64,000 nt of DNA from Amphiura filiformis (taxonomy: Eukaryota; Echinodermata; Ophiuroidea; Amphilepidida; Amphiuridae). Of this stretch, positions 13,501 to 22,936 are shown in pieces. The DNA is taken from positions 33,326,353 through 33,390,352 of the forward strand of contig NC_092639.1 in assembly GCF_039555335.1 (NCBI RefSeq), written 5' to 3'. Numbering within the stretch: the first letter of the stretch is position 1; each line of letters opens with the position of its first letter. The position numbers were made by a program, and so were the translations under genes. The notes beneath the pieces are model-generated. The model worked only from the letters and a program-made list of their open reading frames with translations. It had not been told where the DNA came from and did no database searches.

Positions 13501-16500
13501 GTATTTCCTAATGTGAACACAGTCTACCTGAACTTGTGTCCATTCACTTTCTTAACAGTGGAGTATGCTTTCATTTTATCTTCAATATAGTATTCCTCTT
13601 TCTGAACAATTTCCATATAATCAGTTACTCAGGGCAAATGTGACTGTAAATGTATTTGTTTGATTTACTCATAGATGGATTAATGTATTTGTGCGAGTAC
13701 GTTTGAAATGCCATCAAAATGAGGAGTTTGATGTGGATGCACCTGCCACGGAGCAAAGATTTAAGGAATGATAAATTGAAGAACATTGAGATTAATTAGT
13801 ATTTTCTAATGCCACCGCATCTATCAAATTAAAGGTCCACAATCGTTGGCCTGGTCAACTGGTAGGTGACCTTGTCCTTATAGATCACACTCCAGAATAC
13901 TTGTATACTTGCCTGGACTAAGGTGGTATCTGGACTGACATGCCCTGGGCCACATAACTCAATTATGTAGTTCATTATTCCAGATGTGGTGGTGGACCTT
14001 TAAGCAATACTTACACTTGCAGTATCAGGGACCTCGGAATTCACTTCTGACGTCGCCTCTGTTGCGTCCGCATGAGTTTCGGTCGCATCCGTATCAGAAT
14101 CATCCGACGTTCTCGGTTTCTTACGAGCCATCACACTATCCCCAGACGCCAAAGGATCATGATGGTGCTCCAACTCCGTCTCTGGCTCCTCCTGATCCAG
14201 TTCTGGCTCTAGCTCAGGGTGGGCTGCTTCTAGGGTGGGTAGGGCAGGTTCACTGTTGCTCATAGGTGAAGGAGGGTTCTGACAGTTATTTAACAATGGG
14301 GATTCTGTGCCGTTTCTCATTGTGGAATCATGGCTGTTATTTGACATTGTATCTTGATTATTCAAGAGTTCTTGATCCTGGCTGCCTTGATTATCCTGGC
14401 TGCCTTGATGATCCTGGCTGCCTTGATGATCCTGGCTGCCTTGATGCTCCTGGCTGCCCTGATGGTTCTGGCTGTCCTGATGATCCTGGCTGCCCTGATG
14501 ATCTTGGCTGCCCTGATGATCTTGGCTGCCTTGATGATCCTGGCTGCCTGAGTGCTCTGAACCTGCATCACCATTTTCGTCAACGTCACCGAATTGGCCA
14601 TCTCGGTTGAATTGGTTGGATTTTCTCTGTATCAAGGTGATAGAAATATGTGCAATTTTGAACATCTCGTTTATCTGGATTAGAATCAAGTTTTTAGATT
14701 TACATGATCATGATTTTTTTTTAATGTTCATAAGCAAAATTCCTATACCATAAATCGATATATTCAGTATGTTCATCAAATTTTAGTGCCAGTCTGGAAG
14801 GCTTCAATAAGGACTGAGTGCCAAGGGTCGTTAGCAGCGAGTGCTGACCGTAGCCGACCAGAGTAGTGACATCCCTGAACATCCTGATGAATAATATCGC
14901 AACAATTACTATAAGAAATGAAGTAGGTGCAAGAATTGACAAGACTCTCAGCAGTTAAACAGTTACCCCTAAAAGTAAGAGCATTATAAAATGCACACCA
15001 AGAATTACTCACCACTCGTTGTGCTCTGTTCATAGCCTGTAGTTGCAATCCTTGTTGGATACTATCACTTAAAGCTTGTGAGTTGTGGTGTTTGGTAAGC
15101 TTGGCTAATACTCTCTCCTGCAGACCATAGCAAGAAAACAAACAAGTTAACGAAACATGTCGTCGTTGGGCAGGAAAAACCTCCTGGGTGTGTTTGTGGC
15201 CTCTGAACATGTTTAAAACATAACTGCCAACCAGTTACATAGGAGGTTTTGCTTTAAACATGTTCAGGGGCCAATGACACATTGGAGGTTTTTCCTGTCC
15301 AACAACGATGTATAGATGATGGAAGGAGCAAGAAGGAATTATATTCCTTCTGGTCAGAAAGAGGTTCAACCAGAACCTACTCACTGGCTGAACTACCACA
15401 AGTCGAAATATGATTTTTAAAACCAAGGGCAACTTTTTGTTGAAAATTACCATTAGTTCACATATCTTTGACTTGGACCAGGCATAATTGCATAAACATG
15501 GCGCAAAGGCAGAGTAAATATGAATAATGAAAATGATTGCAACATAATTCAGTAAAAAGTCGCCCATTAATTTCCATGGGCACCATGGGCATTTGCAGGT
15601 TGAGCAGGGGTGAAAGTGCCCCCGGCTCCTGTTTATTTCAAACCCTGTCAACTACACCACATATGCATCTGGAACCCTTGCTCGTCAATATTGTCAAATG
15701 GAAAAGAAACAACAAGTCTAAAATACCCTGTTTTGTTGAGGACTCACAGTTTTAAATAATCCGATTATGGGCAACAAGCTTTTTAACAGAGGAGTGTTCA
15801 TTATACAGTTACGTCAAAAGAAATCTCTTTCTTTTGTTTATAAACACTGATGTCGCTTCATTTATATAATGACACTATGTGACACGATCTGGTCCATGGA
15901 GAATAAAGGAGGTATTTTTGAAAATTGAGTTACTATAATTATTACCTTTACATACATTAAGCTATCATACAATTATGCTATCCTACATTGAAAGGTCTAT
16001 CATACTTGATTATGAAGTTTTGTGATATCTATTTTCTTATGTATTTTCTTGTTTTTTTAATCCATATTTTTGCCTTTATCTCAATTTTAAATTTGCCGCC
16101 TTTGGCCTCCATGGACCAGATTGTGTCACATTTACACAATCGGCTGATCTTGAATGAAATGTGGTCTTCCTTCCTTTTTCCCTAATTCATAAGATACAAA
16201 TTCCCCAACTTAATTATTTACCTGGTGTGCTTCGTACTCATCTCTGCTGGGATATATCTTGGATATCAGCGCATCAAAGTTAGGATCTGGACGTAATGAT
16301 CGTTTGGATACCAATTTCTTACGGCAAGTTGGACATTCTTTGTTTCTGCAAAGGGAAAAAAGTGTGATTTAAAATTTTTAACTTCAAGGGTGGTATGTTA
16401 CACAGTGTGGTCAAATTGTAAATTGTCCTGAATTTAATGAGGCAAAGGTGTGCAAAGTCTTGAAAGAAAACACAGCTATCAATGTTGATTGTTGTTATTC

Positions 16501-19500
16501 TAGACGCTGTCAATTTATGACGCAAGTTTTGCTTTGCTTTTTTTTTTTTTTTTCATTTTGAAATGGTTTGAAGCAAATGTTTATGTTTCTAGCAATTGTT
16601 ATTTGTTACTAAAATAACTCAGGTTCTCTGTAATTTACTCAAAATTGTGGACAATGACTTTGATCAGCTTCATTCTGATTCTCTAGTTCTGGTTCTTTAC
16701 AGCTTAATGCCCCTGAAAGGGGTCAAACAAGCAGGTGGTGCTACTGTTTTTAGTTGTTGGCTGCATTTCCTTCTTTTCCACGGATTAAAGATAACCTTTG
16801 CTGGGTTAAAGTTGTCACTTTTCTGCAGCATGAAATTTTGTTCATACACTGACTTACCCACTCCTTAGAGCTGTTATAATACAATCTTGACAAAACCTGT
16901 GAAGACATTCTTTAGTTGTGTAGGTACTCTTGAGCATATCCAGACATATCGGGCACATGAGCTCGCTGTGCAGACTGCGAGGGGATACTGCTATCTCTGT
17001 GTCATCGGTAATGGCCTCTTGCGGGGAACGATGAAGCTCATAGAGGCTAAGTTCTGTTATTGGAGAGAGAAAAAAGTTGATAAAATGTTTTAAAGTTAAA
17101 AATGACCATGATCAATCTAATCTGATCTGCTCTGTTGACAATTTTACCACATCACACTATTCACAGATACACAGAGATTAAAATACACAAAGGCAATGAC
17201 TAATTTGCCTCAACAATAGGAACGTATAGGTAGTGACCCTCTCTAATAATTAACACCAATTTAAACTTGGAAAATAAAAACATATTGTGTACTTTTTGTA
17301 ATAATTTTGCAGCATTCCAAGCTGCTGCACCGGCACTGTGGAACTGCCTCCCACGTAACATCACGGAGGCACGCTCACTCACAAGCTTCAAGAAACTCTT
17401 AAAATCTCAATATTATGCTTATTAATTTGTGCTTTGCTCAAGTCTGGCAAGTTGCACCCTAGTCAATCATTATAGTTCGCAACGCAAACTTAAAAATCCT
17501 TCAATTAAGTTCAGTTTCATCACAGAATTTAATTGTAGAATTTCTTCTCGCCCCCATACACTGCTTATAGCATGTGCAGATATAGGTAGTGTGTGTGCCA
17601 TGTCCGTGGTTTGGAAGTCACATAAAGCCGTTGGTCCCGTGTTCAGGAGGATTCATCCCTGTACACATTAAAGTGTCAGAGCTTTTCGTAAAGAGAGGAA
17701 GGATCATCCCCGGTTCTGATATCTGCACTCAGTCCTAGGCTAGGTTCCTGGATAAAGTTGGTGTTTAATAATACAGCCAAGTCTGGATCTGCCGACTCAA
17801 CCAAGAAGACATTTTCGTATTGGTGCTGCCCTATTCAAGTTTGCACTGATCGAAGTGTCATGTCAGTTTGGGTGCGCCGATTTGGATCATGTACTAATGA
17901 ATTATTTATTCTGGATAAATAATGGAGATTAATTACAATTTCAAGCATAGGAGTTTTAGCCTAGCCTAGGCATATTAGTACAAGAACTAAGGAGCTGTGT
18001 AATTAATATTATGACAAATATGCAACTACTTATCGCGATCCTAGCCTCCTCTTTTTATGACATTTTTCAGTCGATATCCATGAAAAAAGCTTATTCCCAA
18101 AATCTCAGTTGATTCCGATTTTGCGTGTGCGAGTTATGCATGATTTATGTATACTAGTAGTAGTAGACCTCGACACGGAGAAGGCCAGTGGAAATCGTAG
18201 TGACGGAGGTGTGAGTACCTCGGTCCTCGGGCTACATCACAATGTGTTGTAATTTCCTTCTGGTATACCAGAACGAAATTCAAATTTCACGATATCTTTG
18301 CTAAACTTCCTTCCTTCCTTCCTTATACGTGCTTACCTCAAATGGTTGAGTATCAACGCACAGGCTTTCCGGGAACAGTTACCTATGCACGATCCTGGAA
18401 CCTAGGATTGATTGCAGATATCAGAACCGGTGATGGTCCCCCTTCTCTTTTCGCATAGCTCTGACACGTAACGTGCACAGGGTTTGATTGGGGTTAGTTG
18501 GAACACTGGGTAAGTTGAAACATTGTATTTTTTTCTGACACAAAAAATTAATTTGGTAAAATGTTGGCACCTAGTAATAGGTATTAGTAAGGGTCATCCA
18601 CCAAATTAGCAACAGCACTGATGCCCCACCAGTGTTGGCTTGGGAAAGGAATATCTGTTTTTTGACTTGCTGACTAATTTTTATACCCCTCAGAAAAGAT
18701 CGTTATCTCCATGTTGTTTGAAGATTCAGGGATTATTTTTGAGTATCATAAGCACTAGTAGTAAGTCCCAGAATAATGTTAAATAAAAGTTTTATTGTAT
18801 TTCTTATTTTGTGTAATGAACTTTGAAATGTAAAAATAGGCATCGGGGTTAGTTGAAACTTTTGAGGTGGGGTTAGTTGAAACGTGAAAATCGCATAGAA
18901 AAATATGGTTAAAAATTTGACTTTTTAAAAATTTGTAACATGTTCACCATTTCTTCAATATTGCTTTAATATGGTTAAAAGCAATAATACAAGCAAAAAG
19001 TGCACACAGAAAGTACATTTTATAATATTTTAGGCTTCTCATATTTTTGTCCATGGTGACACTCGTCACCTTGTGTCCAAAGTTTTGACCCGCGCTCCCA
19101 CATATTTATTTATTCATTTTTTCACACTAATTGTATGTTAAAGGGTGCCTTCAAGGGAAGTATAACCCTAACAACACAATAATAATTATTTTGAAATTTT
19201 TACAAGCCATGTTTCAACTAAAACCACACTATGTTTCAACTTACCCCAGGGGTGGGGTTAGTTGAAACACTTTTTTCAAATTTTCAAATTGGATTATATG
19301 AATAATCATAAGCAGGTCCAATAAAATTTAAGGCTGTATTTGTAGCATGTATGTATATGTTTATACTGATATGGTTAGTGTTTCTTGAAAGTAATCGGTT
19401 TGCGTTAAAAAGACGATTTTGTGAAAAATGTTTCAACTAACCCCAATCTCCCCTATCTGCACGTGATAGGCAGTGTATGGGGGCGAGAAGAAATTCTTCA

Positions 19501-20234
19501 ATTAAATTACTGAACCTAATTGAAGGATTCCCGACCATATGGGAACTTTTTGGGAGGGAAGAGAATTTTCACCTAAGGCAAGCCCAAGGCTCGAACCCTC
19601 ATCGATCGTAACTCCCGGCCGGCAGCGCAACGCCTTAACCACTCAGCCATCTCGCCCTCCCTTATTAAACAAATTAATCTGCAAGAATTTTTTTGTACAT
19701 AAACATTATTATGTAGCCAGAGGTTTCCTGTGTGATATAAAAATCTCAACTTTTTTTGTAGAAAAGTGGGGGGGGGGATGATGCTGCCTGTGCCGTACTA
19801 CTGTGGATCACGAAATGCCCAGTTACATGCTTTAGTTTTAAGCTACAGGAGCTTTGTATTTTTAGTGCAAACTCTATTGAAATCATGCAGTTACGTTGCA
19901 CTAGCTTTTTGTACACACTTAATCCCATACCGTTGTGCAGAGCTACTACGGTATGGGTTCCCTAGTCAATCCTGCAATGCATGAATGATGTTCATCATCA
20001 TCAGAGGATCATGCATTTCATTTGTTTTCCTTTTTTTACACATGTACACGAAGCTACTTACCCCACGTTTTATTCGGCTGAGAATTTCCAGACTGAAAAT
20101 ATAAACAAACCAAATAAGAAAATGATTATTCAAAAACATATTCTGTCGCTTTGCTTATTTTTACGACACTAGAAAGCATGCTTTAGAGTTAAAATTAGGA
20201 CGATGTTCTGTCTTCCTACCTGTGTAACTGACAT
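10455..20234 (-). CDS. RNF2: Polycomb E3 ubiquitin-protein ligase RNF2/RING1 (complete, 9 coding exons)
   Basis: Catalytic subunit of Polycomb repressive complex 1, which in known animals monoubiquitinates histone H2A in the nucleus. Coding exons in transcript order: 20234-20220, 20092-20062, 17053-16858, 16345-16222, 15117-15013, 14626-14015, 12974-12830, 12313-12234, 10547-10455. They sum to 1401 bases (466 codons plus TAA) and every junction is GT–AG with matching phase. The RING spans residues 49-88 (CPIC, CLHRFC, CPTC) inside a block nearly identical to vertebrate RNF2. The RAWUL domain (about 362-466) binds CBX/RYBP-type partners in the family. The protein is about 130 residues longer than vertebrate RNF2, mostly because of the exon-6 linker repeat. 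RNF2 and RING1 are vertebrate paralogues, so an invertebrate copy is best called RNF2/RING1. Family assignment is very secure; the 5' and 3' UTR limits are not defined. Confidence 0.95.
10754..10927. mobile_element. 174-bp MITE inserted at TA in the minisatellite
   Basis: Terminal inverted repeats TAGAAAAATTATTTAGTTTG and, reverse complemented, GAGAAAAATTATTTAATTTG, both continuing TGTACATC. The host unit reads CCACTAGCC and is split as CCACTA – element – TAGCC, a TA target-site duplication (10752-10753, 10928-10929). Confidence 0.88.
11187..11390. mobile_element. 204-bp MITE inserted at TA in the minisatellite
   Basis: Ends CCGTAAAGGTATGCCTAA and, reverse complemented, CCGTAAAGATTTGCATAA. 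The host word GACGTATGTCC is split into GACGTA – element – TATGTCC, giving TA duplications at 11185-11186 and 11391-11392. Confidence 0.88.
12234..12313 (-). CDS. RNF2: RNF2 coding exon 8 (RAWUL domain, middle)
   Basis: Encodes [20 protein letters not shown] and SSPGQFA, aligning with the beta-strand region before the conserved LNG motif. Acceptor TTTACAG, donor GTAAGT, ends in phase 0. Confidence 0.92.
12830..12974 (-). CDS. RNF2: RNF2 coding exon 7 (RAWUL domain, first part)
   Basis: Begins [20 protein letters not shown] and continues [20 protein letters not shown], the ubiquitin-like RAWUL start. Acceptor CTACAG, donor GTAAGG. One base is carried over to exon 8. Confidence 0.95.
14015..14626 (-). 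CDS. RNF2: RNF2 coding exon 6 (expanded acidic, Gln-rich linker)
   Basis: This 204-codon exon is phase 0 at both ends and encodes residues 158-361. It opens with [20 protein letters not shown], then about ten copies of a GSQDHQ-type hexapeptide (residues about 184-243). Next come an Asn/Ser-rich and then Glu-rich stretch, and [12 protein letters not shown], which resembles the basic KRTKTSDDS segment of vertebrate RNF2. It ends SEVPDTAS before the RAWUL exon. The linker is disordered in the family. This copy is far longer than the vertebrate linker. Confidence 0.9.
14369..14548 (-). repeat. 18-bp coding minisatellite (GSQDHQ)n inside RNF2 exon 6
   Basis: About ten tandem 18-bp units; the plus-strand consensus is CTGGCTGCCTTGATGATC. 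In the RNF2 frame they read GSQDHQ with [18 protein letters not shown] and GSQDQE variants. Because the unit is a multiple of three and lacks stops, long open frames appear in several other frames here. Those are shadows. Confidence 0.93.
15013..15117 (-). CDS. RNF2: RNF2 coding exon 5
   Basis: Thirty-five codons, [20 protein letters not shown] and onward to MNRAQRV, matching the helix that follows the RING in RNF2. Acceptor CTGCAG, donor GTGAGT, phase 0 at both ends. Confidence 0.93.
16222..16345 (-). CDS. RNF2: RNF2 coding exon 4 (RING finger end and basic H2A-contact region)
   Basis: Encodes [20 protein letters not shown] and on through [18 protein letters not shown]. It supplies the last two zinc ligands (C85, C88). 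It also carries the basic [10 protein letters not shown] stretch, which in the family contacts the nucleosome. Residues 82-122. Confidence 0.95.
16858..17053 (-). CDS. RNF2: RNF2 coding exon 3 (RING finger, first part)
   Basis: Encodes [17 protein letters not shown] and the conserved [18 protein letters not shown] segment, then [19 protein letters not shown]. It contains six of the eight zinc ligands: C49, C52, C65, H67, C70 and C73. The donor GTAAGT follows the first two bases of Gly81. Confidence 0.95.
17300..17424 (+). mobile_element. LINE reverse-transcriptase C-terminal fragment
   Basis: On the plus strand it reads [20 protein letters not shown] then [16 protein letters not shown] and stop. 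This is the common C-terminal tail of CR1/L2-like LINE proteins. It lies antisense in RNF2 intron 2. Confidence 0.65.
18307..18324. repeat. (CCTT)n microsatellite
   Basis: Four CCTT units in tandem in RNF2 intron 2. Confidence 0.8.
18479..19452. mobile_element. Inverted-repeat element with reiterated GGGGTTAGTTGAAAC motif
   Basis: The ends ATTGGGGTTAGTTGGAACA (18486) and, reverse complemented, ATTGGGGTTAGTTGAAACA (to 19446) form terminal inverted repeats. The same word or a close variant recurs inside in both orientations, near 18508, 18844, 18869, 19211, 19233 and 19254. No transposase ORF. Confidence 0.75.
19580..19660 (-). repeat. tRNA-derived SINE head or tRNA pseudogene
   Basis: On the minus strand an A-box-like TGGCTGAGTGGTTAAGGC is followed about 40 bases later by a B-box-like GGGTTCGAGCC. 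The anticodon stem does not form well and the acceptor stem is imperfect, so a functional tRNA is unlikely. Confidence 0.6.
20062..20092 (-). CDS. RNF2: RNF2 coding exon 2 (31-base microexon)
   Basis: It lies between an acceptor TTTTCAG and a donor GTAAGT and encodes [10 protein letters not shown] plus the first base of a Glu codon. It is needed to join exon 1 to the LSLYEL block: the phase (one base left over) matches exon 3 exactly, and Lys-Thr-Trp-Glu is the conserved sequence just before the RING block in this family. Confidence 0.85.
20220..20234 (-). CDS. RNF2: RNF2 coding exon 1 (start codon, MSVTQ)
   Basis: Only 15 coding bases, ATG to CAG, followed by a GTAGGA donor. The start was chosen because known RNF2 proteins also begin with Met-Ser shortly before the TWELSLYEL-like block. 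The 5' UTR continues to higher coordinates, but its limit and the promoter cannot be fixed from sequence. Confidence 0.8.
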
Positions 20235-22520
20235 CTTGGATTTTTAATCAACAACAGTTGCCAGTTTGTTGCTCCACAGTTCCACTAAAATCTTATTCGT
20301 GAGTTTTAAAATCCCAAAGCTGAGATGAGACGCGTCGTCGGCTAGGTAAAGCTGTAAAAAGTTTTCTGGATAGTTCAGGGGAGAAATATATCATTTTTTA
20401 ATATTCATAAATCCATAAGAAAATGAAAAAAAGAACAAAGAAAAATATTTTCTCATTGCGAACCCATTTGTGATTTGAAACAAGAAGATGAGAAGACTCA
20501 TCGATGAGGAGGGCGGCACTGGCCGCCACGTCCACAGCCCTAGCTAACCCGGGCTAGCTAACTACTGAATAAAAGGGGGCAAGCCACCAACTTCGAGACT
20601 GAGATCAATACAGTAGGCCTATACTTTTTCTACAAAGATTGGTGTGATGGTATTTTGTTTGTTAATGACTTGCTTAATCCTCCTCTCTTAGATTTTAAGC
20701 TTTTTGAAGATGATTGATTAGTCCTTGATTTTGATATTTCTATCTCGCCGAGGTAGCCAAAAGTATTACTGAAAAATATTCCCATACTACGGTATATGGT
20801 TTGATAATCCGATCACTGAAGTTACTCACACTATTGTGTTGTAAACAAGATAATCATCATGTTTATGATTTAGTTGATCTGAAGATGGTATACTCCGCGC
20901 CAGAGTTCCGAAAGCTCAGCCCTCTCTGAAAAGGATATCTCCAGTGACATTTCTTTTGAATTTTTTCTTCGTTTTAAAAATATACTTTAAAATATCCAAA
21001 ATTTTTGTCATAATTGAAAAAAGTCAAATTTTGACCTTTTTTGACCCATATTTTTAAAGTGAAGAAAAAATTCAAAAATTTGAGAAAACTGAATCTAGTT
21101 TTGTGTCTTTTATTAGAACACAAATATGCAATTTTCATCAATTTGGATATTTAGGGTAGGTTGTTATGTGGTGGACCGAAAAAATATGGCATGAAAAATC
21201 AAATTTGACGCTTTTCTCAAAAACTGCTCATTTTTGCAGGAATCCGCCGTACTTATCATCATTATTTAAATTAAAGATATACATACAAAACAATGTCTAA
21301 AATTTCCCACCTTGTGTGATGCTGCGTGCCACCTGCCTAGTATTGATGGCTGCATGATCTATTGGTACCGTATGTTTTGTATTTTCAGCATTTGTTACTG
21401 GATGGTACCGTATCCTGATTGTTTTATTTGTGCAATTTGTAAAAGGTGATGATGAATTTTTTTGAGTGATTGCTATGTAATTCTGTTTAGCACTGGTTTC
21501 TGTGCTGTACTCTACCTGTATGATGCCAACTGTAGGATAGTAGCTGTGCTCGCTCCGCTCGCTATTCGAGAGGCGTCGCGGTTTCGAGAGGCGTCGCGGT
21601 TTGTGGAACGGGGCTAGTTCTAATTCTGTTTTGTGTGATTTCTTGAAAAATAAAAAAACACTGACATATAAAAAAAAAACTTCGAGACTGAGCCTCAGGT
21701 CGCAACTTCGCATCATGAAAAGAAAAACTCAAACTCGTATTTTGACCGTTAATTGGAAAATATTGAAAAGGAAATAATTAATAGGCCTATTATGCGCTTG
21801 TGGGCCTACGTTTTTCACAGAAAATATCAATTTTTCAATTAAACGTTATTGAATTTCATAATTGAAAGTTTGATGAAAAATTTGTTATTCAAGAAAATAC
21901 TGAAAAAATGAACATAGGCCTACCGCATTGGCCTAATTATCATTTTGACGAATTCAATATTATCATCAATTTTCTCAAAATGTTTTCGGAAATAGTGATT
22001 GTATGTTTATATCCTTTAAAAGAATTCTTTTCTTTAAAGTGGAATTAAAATTATTTGACCGAAATCGTACATTATGGCTTTATAACAGGCCTACGCCCAT
22101 GATTCTAAATGCATGGTAGGCCTACTCCAATTTATCAGCAATCACTAAAAGCTGAATCAAATTGACAGTAAGAACTAGAAAAACAACAACAACTTGGCAA
22201 CACTGATACTCCACGTTGAAAAGGTTCTTTTAATATTAGTATATCGTATGTGCATTATTTACACGCGCATCAGCTAAAAAGTCTCATATCATTTACACAA
22301 GGTAAAGTTACTGATTTGCGATATTTTGTGCCGAAAGGCACTGATGTTAGGGGCGGAGTTAGGGGGAGGGCCCGGCGGGGCGGGGGAGGTTTGGAGGGGA
22401 TTGCGGCGGCCCGGTCAGCCACTTGCCGGATGTTTGCCCGGGAGTTGTCAATTGCAAGATGAAACGATGAGAAGAAGAGTATTTTGTATTGCTTGCATTC
22501 CGAAAGTGACGGGCAAATTT
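20235..22520. other. RNF2 upstream region, no other gene recognised
   Basis: Holds the RNF2 promoter and 5' UTR somewhere near 20235-20600, not resolvable by eye. A tandem 18-base direct repeat TTCGAGAGGCGTCGCGGT is at about 21567-21601. A strongly G-rich patch is at 22349-22420. Confidence 0.5.
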
Positions 22521-22900
22521 TAGGGGAGACCGGTGATGGACGTTACAAAATTGACATTTTGCCCCATATAATTCCAATGAAAGAACCCAAACACTCCATT
22601 TTGGGTTTGTTAGTTAGCACATAGCCCGAGGTAGGCCTACTCACACCTCCGTCACTACGATTTCCACTGGCCAGGAACAGGGCCATGATGTTTCGGGCTC
22701 AGCACATTATGTTTAACTTGGGGCATAGGCCTAGGTAGTACTGAGGCCCCTACAAAACATGAATTAACTACCGGTACGGTACCGTACTAATTAAATATAA
22801 TGAAGGTAATTTTATGTAACAACTTAGGCCTACCCCGCATACCGGGTAACGTAAGTTGTTACACCATGCGGGGTAAGTTGTTACAATGTGACAAAAATTT
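22520..22900. repeat. Repeat with TAGGGGAGACCGG end and GGGGTAAGTTGTTACA words
   Basis: Starts near TAGGGGAGACCGGTGATGG and ends with two tandem copies of a GTAAGTTGTTACA word (about 22852 and 22868). Its interior CACCTCCGTCACTACGATTT is an inverted match to about 18195-18215. Probably related to the elements at 18479 and 33546. Confidence 0.55.
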
Positions 22901-22936
22901 ATGGACCTTAGTATAGGCCTGTAGAGAAGCATTTAA

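Larger units (their letters stand above)
17520..19515. repeat. Fold-back repeat with a nested element, in RNF2 intron 2
   Basis: CTTCTCGCCCCCATACACTG at 17546 is mirrored by its reverse complement near 19471. A second pair (GTGTCAGAGC and GGTTCTGATATCTGCA at 17673-17740) is mirrored at 18400-18465. The right arm is split by the element at 18479-19452. Confidence 0.7.

Noticed and set aside
14266-14610. Plus-strand frames rich in Leu-Ala-Ile (ILAALM repeats) or Gly-Cys-Leu-Asp-Asp-Pro
   Set aside because: They are antisense or frame-shifted readings of the 18-bp minisatellite inside RNF2 exon 6, which has full splice and homology support on the minus strand.
19580-19660. Functional tRNA gene
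   Set aside because: A and B boxes are present, but the anticodon and acceptor stems do not form properly.
22250-22577. Small Gly/Arg-rich ORFs on both strands
   Set aside because: They follow from the G-rich patch; no splice or family support.
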